Origin: Diphasiastrum complanatum
Lineage: Eukaryota > Streptophyta > Lycopodiopsida > Lycopodiales > Lycopodiaceae
Length of the DNA stretch: 64,000 bases
Reading direction: 5' to 3'
Assembly (NCBI GenBank): GCA_029204225.1
Contig: CM055101.1
Span: 38,173,374 to 38,237,373 of the forward strand
Positions 48,785 through 57,746 of the stretch are shown here, in pieces. The notes under the pieces are model-generated. The model did not search any database. It saw nothing but the letters and a program-made list of their open reading frames with translations, and was not told the origin of the DNA. Each line of letters starts with the position of its first letter. Within the stretch, counting starts at the first letter, position 1. A program made the translations under genes and the position numbers.

Positions 48785-49725
48785 TTAGAGATTAACTCCA
48801 ACAAGTTCCTCCAATCTCCATGTGTCATTCTTTATAAGAGCTTGATAGTCAAGATCCATTGCTTGGATCCACTCCTCTTTTTGTCTCGCTTCATTTACAC
48901 ATGTAGGTTCATCAAAAGAGGTTAGGAAAGCATAGTTTGTACCACCAACAACTTGCTTACCTTTTTCATCATAAGTGAGCCTCAAAGGTTGTTGACTTTG
49001 CCTTGATGTCCTCCTTCGATTTTGATTTGAAGTAGGCTCTTCAACATCAACATCCAAAGCATCATAAATGTCATCAACATCAAGAATGTTAGATCCAATG
49101 TCCACACCACCACTTGAAGAAAATTTTGAAAAGTATCCCTCGTAAAAAATGACATCTCTTCCAATGACCACTTTCTTAGTTGAGGGTATAAAAAATCTGT
49201 AAGCCTTGCTCACCTCATTACAACCAACAAATATACATTTCTTTGAAGATGGATCCTCCTTTGTCCTATCATCAAGAATAATGATGATATAGAAAATGCA
49301 TCCAAATTTTTTGAAAAACTTGACACTTGGCCTTCTACCAAACAAGACTTAAACTTGGGATTTTCCCATCCAAAAAACACTTGGCCATCTATTGCATAGA
49401 AAATTAGCACACAACAAAGCTTGATACCAAAAGGATTTAGGAAGATTTGCACCTTACGTCATGGATTGGGCTCCTTCACATAAGGCTCTATTCTTCCTCT
49501 CGACCACTCCATTTTGTTGTGGTGTCCTTGGGCTTGTGTACTCCCTCTTGATCCCATTTGCATCACAAAATGCTGTGAACTTGGTAGAAATGTACTTATC
49601 ACCATTGTCACTCCTCAAGCACTTGATCTTTGTAGAAAATTGGACCTCCCTTGCAATTTTGAACTTGACAAAGACATCAAACACCTCATCTTTAGTAGAT
49701 ACACCCAACAAAATCTACTAAAATC
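48785..49725 (-). pseudogene. copia element F, integrase and RT start
   Basis: The minus strand reads FVKFKIAREVQFSTKIKCLR then SDNGDKYISTKF, NGVVERKNRALCEG, FKKFGCIFYIII, GCNEVSKAYRFFIPST and WIQAMDLDYQALIKNDTWRL, where it stops. The sequence is the same family as element C (VSKAYRVHIPST, AMDLGYQALMKNETWRL). One frame change lies near 49400. No LTR was found. Confidence 0.85.
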
Positions 49726-50029
49726 ATCAATTATGATCAAACTAGTTGAATCTTTCACACTCCCTCTTCAACTAGTTTTAGCTCTACAATGTCTGTCTCT
49801 GATTACTTGCATAATGAATTGATTACAATGATCAACTATATACAATTTTTCATATGTGCAGATGCATGTACAAGAGAAGATGGCATGGAGCCATTGTGCC
49901 ATCAGGAAGATCATGGAGGCTGCTATCATTGTCAAGTTAGTTGCACAGTATAGGCAAGTGAGCGTGAGGAGGCTTTAACTATTTGATCATTGAACAAGTC
50001 GTTGATGTGGCCATCCAATTTGGGATAGT

Positions 50030-50172
50030 TAATAAGCCAATTTGTCGGACATGTCGAGTAAGTTGATATGTCGGACTTCCCCGATATGTCGGCCAAGCTT
50101 GATAAGCCAGTCAAGCCCGATAAGTCGGTCAAGCCCAACAAGCCTGATAAGCCGGTCAAGCCCGATAAGTTG
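50030..50172. repeat. imperfect 15-18-bp tandem repeat
   Basis: About eight units resembling GATAAGTCGGTCAAGCCC occur in a row. It lies upstream of a primer site and so probably inside the LTR of element H. Leucine/glycine-rich frames here are products of the repeat. Confidence 0.7.
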
Positions 50173-50445
50173 GGTGCCATTCTCTTGCATGTCTTTAGTA
50201 GTAAAGGACTGTGTCACAATGCTTGTAATATTGTAGTGATATGAATGGAACTAGATTAACATGGGATTTAGAGTAGAGGAGATAAATCCAACACTCTTAG
50301 ATGCCTAACTATTTTGCTCCCCTCATGGGTGTCTTCGACACCTACAAGATATTCCTTCTGTCGATCTAAGTTATAGTCTGAATCTATAGTTTGGTAAAGA
50401 TCTTGTAATCTTTCTCTAATCATTCCGCATTCATACGAAGAACCC

Positions 50446-50495
50446 AACAAGTTGGTATCAGAATAGTAGAAACCCAACAAACTGGTATCAGAGCC
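50446..50495 (+). other. duplicated LTR-end/primer-site junction of element H
   Basis: AACCCAACAAGTTGGTATCAGA is followed 31 bp later by AACCCAACAAACTGGTATCA then GAGCC. The second copy, with TGGTATCAGAGCC at 50483-50495, is the intact initiator tRNA-Met primer site. The first lacks the GAGC tail. Confidence 0.75.
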
Positions 50496-50535
50496 ATCAG
50501 TCTAAACTATTATATAGTTTCTTAGATCATTCATC

Positions 50536-50700
50536 ATGGAAGGTACATCTTCAGAAATCCGCTTGATCAATAAGTTCAACGATGATGATTTCCACATGTG
50601 GAAATTCAAAATGAAGATGATACTCACTGAAAAGGAACTCTGGGGATATGTCAAGAAAGCACAAAGCAAGTCACATAAATCATGTGAGTCTTACTTTGAC
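50536..50700 (+). pseudogene. copia element H, gag N-terminus only
   Basis: The frame opens 40 bp after the primer site: MEGTSSEIRLINKFNDDDFH followed by MWKFKMKMILTEKELWGYV, a copia gag start. Homology ends after about 45 residues and unrelated sequence follows. Confidence 0.8.
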
Positions 50701-50739
50701 CAAATTAGATTCCTTATTTGCAACTTGAGTCTGTAATTT

Positions 50740-51168
50740 AGACTTGGGCCTTTAACTTATTTTATTTACATTTAGGGCCCAAGTTTGTTGGAACAACTTA
50801 AAATAACTAAGATTGTGCTCATTGTGTCAGGCTTATACATGCAAGAAGTCAGTGCCCTCGCACTTATTATTCTAACTGTACAACGTAGTGTTGCGAGGCC
50901 CACATGGTAAGGCTGGGCCAATAGTAGTTTAGTGGCGAGACCCACTTAGTTATGTATGTACAAGGAATACCCACAACAAGGTCCTCGGCCCAAAGTAGTA
51001 CCGATCCCTCGGCACTTGCTTGCATTTGTCATGGAGGAGCGTTGTTGTTGGCCCGGTTATTGTTGGGACATGGATGCTTAAGGAAAAGCGTGGATAGAGA
51101 TCACTTACGTAAAACCTGAGGCTTTATGGGATGATGATGAGCAGTAAGAACTTGGACTTGCCAGATTT
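50740..51168. other. possible 3' end of a gypsy-like element
   Basis: CACTTACGTAAAACCTG at about 51103, within a broader similarity to 5576-5625 of the gypsy element, suggests a related 3' untranslated region on the minus strand. No LTR boundary was fixed. Confidence 0.3.
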
Positions 51169-52354
51169 TCAATAATATTCATATGGGTCTGGTGGCCATT
51201 CCGAATAACCTTGTTCATCGACAAATGGGTAGTCGACACCATCCATCAAAGGATCCCATGATACGGCTGGTTGAAATTGATCTTGATAGATCGACGCTAC
51301 TTCTCCCGCTGGTATCGTCGTTGTCTCTCTCAATTGATACTGCAGATATGACATGGTTTGTTGATTGCTTAGTCTATCCAAATGCTCATGATAAGCTTGC
51401 ACTTGAAGACTTTCTTCAGCAGTCAATAGTACCACATGAGAACGAGGTCTTGATACTTGAAGCGTTGGCTCTTGCTAGACTGAAGACCTATTTAGGCTTA
51501 GATTCTCTAGATTTGGCCTTTAAAGAATGGATGTACTTGAGTTGGCATTGTTTTGGGCTGTTGCATTGTGGAACAATTAGACTTTGGTTGAATCTTGCTC
51601 GTTGAAGGGCAATCATCATCATCATAGTCAATGCTTGGCACCAAGTCTTTGGTTTCAAAATCAACAATGTCAGAGAACTCAAAAATGGTGCTTGAAGACA
51701 CCTCATCCTCCCGATAATAAAAAAAAACACGTAGATCTGTAGTTGTGATATACACATCTTCATTTATATAATATTTTGGCAAATCAAAAAAACATTTAGA
51801 ATGTACATCAGCAATTTATTCCTCAATAATGGCATTAGCGCCAATGAAAGCATCCCTCAACTTATTAGTATCTACACTCAAATAGTTAGTGTCTTTATCA
51901 GGAGCATCCACCAAGAAATGACTGATATCCTCTATGGAATGTTCAGTAGTGGAGGATAACGGGATCTCAGTATCAGGAATCGATGTGTCTGACTCTATAG
52001 GGATCTGTACTAATAGGAAAAACACAAATCCGGTTTGATACCCAAGATAATGACATTTTTGTTTAAAAAAATTACATTCACTAAAACTCTTAAATTGGCC
52101 AAAAAGTTTAGTGTACATCATATTCGCTGCTCGTATGAAATGCATAAACGACAAATTACACAAAGAGATTAGAAGGATACTGATTATATCCCCGAATCTG
52201 ACATATTAGTCATGAAAAACATCCGGACTCTGTTGTGCTATACTGAACACATGTAATAAAGGCCGGAAGAGGGACTTGAAGTACTCTATGCACCCAGTCA
52301 TACCAAAATCAGTAAGAAATCTGGACAACAAGGACTCCCCAGATGAGGAAGCCA
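51169..52354 (-). pseudogene. unrecognised broken frame behind a repeated leader
   Basis: From an ATG at 52354 the minus strand reads MASSSGESLLSRFLTDFGMT and FKSLFRPLLHVFSIAQQ. After stops it continues through IPDTEIPLSSTTEHSIEDI, NKLRDAFIGANAIIEE, YYINEDVYITTTDLRVFFYY and DFETKDLVPSIDYDDDD, then an acidic/serine and glutamine-rich tail ending at 51169. Stops lie near 52207 and 51820, and a frame change near 51500. I do not recognise the family. Its 5' leader (52355-52560) resembles the leader of the H3-like pseudogene facing the other way. Confidence 0.4.
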
Positions 52355-52411
52355 TTGCCTAGTATCGGTTCTATGCGAGAGGGGAGTATCAGTGAAAAAA
52401 GGAGTACACTA

Positions 52412-53000
52412 CGCATGCACAAAAGTGATATGTACGATCGTAGTATCGCTCATATCCAGACACAGAGAGACAAGACAATGAGGGAGTAAACGAGGCGCGT
52501 AGAGAGACAATACTTGACGAAAATCCTAAGAAAATGGGAAGCGCAGAGAACCGATATGAGAGAAAACTGAGAAAGAATTTTTTTGGAGATCATGCCATTT
52601 TATAGTTGTTTCACATGTGTGAGTCAAATGGTCAACTGTCCATATGTCATCCTACAATTGGCTGATAACAGCCACACAAGTGAAGCAATACAGTCTCCAT
52701 GTGTCAAGAACTGATTCGTTGGAACATGACACATGTCGAGGTTTCATTGGTCTACTAGATACCCACATGTGAATGCCACGTGACAATTGTTGATTGGATG
52801 GTTCGGATCTAGCACATGTGACCACACGTGCGAAATCCAAGGGCACAAGGTCCCAAACGTGGAGGTCATTTTCACTTTTTTTTCGTCGAATTTTCTTCAC
52901 ATATCGCTTCTCTGCGCCCTTGCTTTCTCCCTCATCGTCTCATCTCTCTACGTGCACACAAGAGCGATACTATGACTGTACATATCACTTCTGTGCACCG
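52412..53000. repeat. head-to-head inverted leader sequences
   Basis: The reverse complement of 52412-52560 (CATATCGGTTCTCTGCGCTT ... GAGCGATACTACGATCGTAC) matches 52900-53000 (CATATCGCTTCTCTGCGCCC ... GAGCGATACTATGACTGTAC) with gaps. The 340 bp between the arms should then act as a shared two-way promoter region. Confidence 0.7.
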
Positions 53001-53140
53001 TTACCTTATTTGTCATTTTATTTCTTTGTCGACCCTCGCACAATACCGATACATTAATATATATCGCACCTCTGCGAGCTTGGTTATCCTCCTCTGAAAA
53101 CTGTTACTATAATTGTGCACAGAATTGATACTAGCCTAAT
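52900..53140 (+). repeat. three imperfect repeats of about 80 bp (leader)
   Basis: Units start at about 52900, 52981 and 53060. Each starts with a version of ATATCGCTTCTCTGCGC, has a CT-rich middle, and ends with a GCACA...GATAC block. The unit precedes the H3-like pseudogene. Confidence 0.6.
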
Positions 53141-53192
53141 ATCTAGGATCAAACAGAATTGTAGGGATTTCTTCACTCCTAGCACTGTATCC

Positions 53193-53555
53193 ATGAGTAC
53201 TCCTACTGTGAATCCACCATGGCAGACCAAGCGTAACAGGAGCAAATGGCTCTCTGAGATTAAGAAATATCAGAGATCCACCTTACTCTTGATACCAAGA
53301 GCCCCTTTTTACAGAATTGTTTGTCTGATTACCAAGGATAGTCTGCAAAGTCTTGTTAGGTTTACACCTGGAGCACTACAGTGCTTACAGGAGTCCGTGG
53401 AAGATTATTTGGCACTTTTTTCTTAAGATCCATTTTTGCTTTCAATCCATGCTAAGTGGGTCACAATAATGCCCAAAGATTTTCAAATTTTGTATAGAAT
53501 GAGGGAGAGATTCTGTAAACTTCACAAGGGTGAACCCTCTGCTCCCAGGGACGAT
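53193..53555 (+). pseudogene. histone H3 pseudogene, CENH3-like
   Basis: A short tail (MSTPTVNPPWQTKRNRSK) is followed by an H3 fold: WLSEIKKYQRSTLLLIPRAP matches EIRKYQKSTELLIRKLP of H3 (alpha-N), and FYRIVCLITKDS then VRFTPGALQCLQESVEDYLA matches alpha-1/alpha-2. After a TAA at 53424 the same frame continues SIHAKWVTIMPKDFQI, the H3 C-terminal helix region. LIPRAPF and RFTPGAL, and a loop 1 one residue longer than in H3, resemble centromeric CENH3 rather than canonical H3. No introns are seen, unlike typical plant CENH3 genes, so a retrocopy is likely. The stop and altered C-terminus make it non-functional. Confidence 0.75.
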
Positions 53556-53662
53556 CTATGGGGGCCTAGTCGTTATAGATTTCCACAAAATCAATGAATT
53601 AAGTACTATAAAAGTTTGATCGTTCTTCGAGAGAGAGAAAAATCTCTTCTTTTGTATGGTAG
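53550..53662. repeat. direct repeat, copy 1 (about 113 bp)
   Basis: It shares GATTTCCACAAAATCAATGA, ATTAAGTA, TATAAAA and CTTTTGTATG with 54922-55038 in the same orientation. The pair brackets the gypsy-RT/copia-gag chimera. Confidence 0.8.
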
Positions 53663-53759
53663 GCCCTTATGACCTAAATCTATAATTCTACTTACTGATA
53701 ACAGATTTGTAGAGAGTTTAGGAACATATAAGACTTTTGATAGTAATTTGAATTGATCA

Positions 53760-54613
53760 TGCTGGAATCACAATTTTACAGTACCTTCACCTTCAATAAT
53801 GTGAGTACTATTGTCACCAAGATGAGCAAATTTCTTCATGCTGTAAGGCGTTTAGGAGTTGAAGATCTCACGTTGATTGGTCATATGTTGAGGTGCTCCA
53901 GAATCCAGAAACCATGAATCATCCAAAAATGTGCTGTGATCTTTGACCATGAATGCGCCTTCGTCCACTTCGACCTGGGAAGATGATGAAACCGTATTTG
54001 CTTGTTGATCAGGTTACTTGGCTGCGTTCTTTGCTTGGAGAATTCGGCAATCCTTGATCTCATGGTTATTGCGCTTGCAATACCTACAAAACATCTTCTT
54101 CTTGGATTGTGGATATAATGATTGTGCTTGACTTTCAGTCTATTTCTGATTCATTGCAGCCTTCTTGGAGCTTTTCTGCTTCTATCGCTTCGAGCCTTTG
54201 TTGACATATAGAGCCTAAGAGGAGGAAATAGACAAAGTGTCTTGACTTCTTCGATTATCCTCTTGCAACAACATAGTGATAACTCTAGTAAGACTTAAAT
54301 TTGAGTGTGTCAATATGATCATCACCCAGTTCTCATATGTAGAGGGCAAGCTTGAAAGCAATGTCATGATTGCGTCTTGATCGTCTATGACTGATCTGAT
54401 AGCGGACATCTGTTGCAAGAGATTCTTAAACTGGTTAACGTGACTTTGAAGTGAATCACCAATAGACATCTTGAATGTGAAGAATTTTCTTTGTAGATGT
54501 AACTTAGTAGTTATATCCCTCACATCATATAGTGAGTTCAAAATGTCCCAAACATCTTTTGACATTTTAGCTTCAGCTATGTGTCCAATATGTGTATCTG
54601 ATATATTGAGAGT
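53760..54613 (-). pseudogene. copia element I, gag and protease
   Basis: The minus strand reads HIAEAKMSKDVWDILNSLYD, LQRKFFTFKMSIGDSLQSHV, MTLLSSLPSTYENWVM, then a zinc knuckle CRYCKRNNHEIKDC (about 54090) and protease WFLDSGASQHMTNQREIF (about 53905). Stops and frame changes occur between gag and the knuckle. The upstream border at about 54613 is a fusion to a gypsy RT. Confidence 0.85.
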
Positions 54614-54965
54614 GGCAATCCCATGTCTTGATATCACATGTCCAAGGACAATTCCATGAGTGACCCAAATTTGACACTTTTTTGGATTTAAGGAGACTTC
54701 GTATTTGTGAAAAAGTTCAAATACTTTTTCCAAACGACCCAAGTGGTCTGTATCTGCACTATGGACTCCGAGATCATCCAAGTAGATTTCAAGGAATTTT
54801 TGCAAGTAGTCCTTAAAGGCAAACTGCATCACTCTTTGAAATGACCTAGGTGCATTACAAAGTCCAAACGACATAACTCTATAAGCATAAGTTTCCCATT
54901 CTGTTGCAAAAGCTGTTTTGTGACGATCCTGCGGTGGCCTAGTCATTATAGATTTCCACAAAATC
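54614..54965 (-). pseudogene. Ty3/gypsy RT fragment
   Basis: The minus strand reads DRHKTAFATEWETYAYRVMS, FGLCNAPRSFQRVMQFAFKD, LEIYLDDLGVHSADTDHLGR and SLNPKKCQIWVTHGIVLGHV. The catalytic YLDD is intact. LDD with CNAPRSFQRVM suggests an Athila/Tat-like RT. About 115 residues survive and read in frame into the copia gag. Confidence 0.88.
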
Positions 54966-55038
54966 AATGAATTAAGTAGTATAAAAGGTTTGATCGTTTC
55001 CCAAGAGAGAGAATAATCTCATCTTTTGTATGATAAGT
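54922..55038. repeat. direct repeat, copy 2 (about 115 bp)
   Basis: Partner of 53550-53662. It overlaps the first residues of the gypsy RT fragment. Confidence 0.8.
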
Positions 55039-55832
55039 GTATGTAAGAAGGAAAATGGAATGTGATGTGTAATATTCACAATGAATTCTACAATGACATA
55101 TCTGGTTATCCAAAGATATTTGGGTAAATTGGCATCCAAAAACACCAATGGTGAAATGATTTGGTCAAGGTCTGTGATCATTAAAGATAACTTTATCTTT
55201 CAGGCTCTTCGGATAACAATAAGCAATCAAATCACTCAACAACTAGCAAATAGATTCATCAAATAGAATCATATTGGCTAATGATTTCTCTTAATCAAAT
55301 ACAGTGAATTAGTTCTTATCACAGAAAGCAAACAGAATAGAGCATCAAACAAGTTTATTATCTGAACACATAGCTCATTCAGAATTGAAAGAAGTTCTGC
55401 TTATGGTTATGCTTAACAGCTTCGGGTAATTCCCTGCACACATTAGTTAGAATTGTCGCTCGTTGGTGACGCCTGAAAATCCACGTTAGAGTGACTGAAA
55501 TTCAATAGGACATGAGAAATATGTGTGATGTAGGCAGAGCAGTATCACAAACAGTTACAGATCATACAGAGTGTATTCGCTCAATTGATAAGAAGTAATG
55601 TTGTAAGAGATGGCAGAGGTAAAGAACGCTCAAGCTTATAGACATTGGCTCTCTCTCTCTCTATTGATACTCAGATTTGTGCAAATGCGCAAGTACAATG
55701 GAACGAAGTGCCGACCTTATAGGAATGATCATCGGCCTTAGTGTCGTTTACCAACCGTTAAGATGACAGTTGAAATCCGCTACTGCGTCTCTATAGAACG
55801 TCGCACAAAACGTCGCGAGTTCCAACCTAAAT

Positions 55833-56777
55833 GTGAATTTACAAAGTGCAAATAGGCCTTTACATGAAGATGAAGATGAACCTCTAGGTGCACATGAGTT
55901 AGCTAGATACAAGAAGAGATCTAGGCTTGCACTTCATTGTGTGAAGGTGAATGTGAGCAATGATTTGTTGAGAGAAGTATCAACTTGTACTAGTGCTAAA
56001 GAGGCTTGGGATTCTTTGAAATCAATCTATGAGTCTAGCAACACTTCTAGAGTTCTTATGCTTAGAAATCAAATTTTGCAAAGCATGAAAAGAAGTGAGG
56101 AGAGTGCACATGATTATGTACTCAGAATCAAGTCTCTAAGCATGGATATAGAAAATGTCCTTTATGTATCATCAATCACCAAGAATATGCTTAGTGTTGG
56201 TCTACTCTTAGAAAGTGGTTTGGATGTCCACTTTAAGCATGATGTTTGCTTCATCTTGAAGAATGATGTTTGCATTGCAAAGGGATTTAAACATGGAAGA
56301 TTGTTTAGGTTGGAAGCTAGTGTTGCTTTTGAAAGAATGAGCTTGGCAAAGGAGGAGATCACTCAAGAGGAGGTCTTGGCAAATTGTGATCTTGCTTGCA
56401 TTGAGGAGGAGCATCTAAAGGAGGAAGATCTTGAGGATCAGCCTAAAAGCATGAGAGTTCCAAGGGAGTCCTCAATGACAATGGCCGAGTCATCAAATTG
56501 CATGCAAATTGTCCATTCAAGTGTGCATCTTGCAAGGGTGGTGAGCATTGGAGAGTCTACTATCTTTGAATACTTTTTGGAAAATAGTAGTAGACATGAG
56601 GTGACTTGTTTCTTATCTTTAAGATTCATGGTGTTTATTACTTTGTATGACAAGACAATGAAATGGGATGCTTTGAAATCTACATTTGTTGTTGATAAAG
56701 CAATTTCATTGGATAACTATTTTTGTAATAGTTTGAATAGAGTCATAAAAGATGAAACATCATTTTCTTGTGCATGA
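55833..56777 (+). pseudogene. copia gag-protease deletion fusion, 314-codon open frame
   Basis: Residues 1-107 are gag (ARYKKRSRLALHCVKVNVSN, KEAWDSLKSIYESSNTSRVL, HDYVLRIKSLSMDI). They pass without a break into the C-terminal protease region ENVLYVSSITKNMLSVGLLL, FKHDVCFILKNDVCIAKGFK. The zinc knuckle and the DSGA active site are both missing, so an in-frame internal deletion of about 150-200 residues is inferred. The remaining third (KEEITQEEVLANCDLACIEE onward) resembles the region after the protease in some copia elements, but I am not sure. It may be a passive remnant. Confidence 0.75.
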
Positions 56778-56999
56778 TCATTCCAATGTAAGGACCAAAG
56801 ATTATCCTATTTCAATGATAGGAATAATGGTAGTGTTTTGCTCTTCAAGTAGAGATTGTAGAATCTACTTGTTTTCAACCAAAGAATTTGTCAATGGTGG
56901 AAATGTAATCTTTCAAGAATGGAAGATTTGTAAACTTGAAGAAGAACCTTTGGATCAACACCTTATTTAATTCATTGATGTTTTGGAGTCAATTCAAGT

Positions 57000-57740
57000 G
57001 GAGGAGCAAGCTCAAGACCGGAGGACTCCAAGAAGAATCTTGAGTATCAAGATGGAGCCATCAAGGCTCAATCATATGGATCAAGCAAGGCAAGTTGTCT
57101 TTAGCAACATTATTTCACTCCTAATGTAGGTTAGGTCAAGTCCATAGGGTTGGTCATGTCATTTTGGTAGTGATTCCTAGTTTATAGGTCCTATATCCTA
57201 GATTTAAGGTGAAAATTTGACCAACTAGCTATCTACCAAGCATGACTCTAGGAAATAAACTAGGGTTTCATTTTAGGTCAAGGAGAGTGAGTTAATTCCT
57301 TATTACATGTGGAAATCCACCTAACTTCAAGAAGGAAGTCAAATTTGCTATGTATTCCCTCTCTCCATAGTGAAAAGATAGAAAATTTTTGGAGCTCATT
57401 GGCAATCTCAAGCTAGTTCACTATGTACATTGAGTTTTTGTGATCCAAATGAAACCAAATCAATTTCTACTTGTTTCTCAGGTTGAAGGCCATACTACAG
57501 CCTACACATGTGGGCTCGGATTTCAATGTTTATCAATGCTTTTGATTGCTAATGCTTGTTGTTTGTCAAATTGCCAATCTAGATCAACTTTTTTGTGTCT
57601 AGTTTTTTGATAGATTGTTAAGCAAGCATCCAATCACTCTTGTGGATCTTTTGTAGATCCATTTATGGTCCTAAAGTACAGTACTTTCACACTAAGGTCA
57701 TCCCTTTTGTAGCAAGGTAGTAATTGTTCTTTTGGTTCTA
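57000..57740. other. no gene seen; possible LTR
   Basis: The text around 57500-57680 (TGTGGATCTTTTGTAGATCC) resembles U5-like sequence of the C family, but no primer site follows. Confidence 0.3.
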
Positions 57741-57746
57741 ATCTTC

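Noticed and set aside
51169-52354. Endogenous pararetrovirus fragment
   Set aside because: The acidic frame vaguely suggests a viral movement or coat region, but no RT, RNase H or zinc motif supports it.
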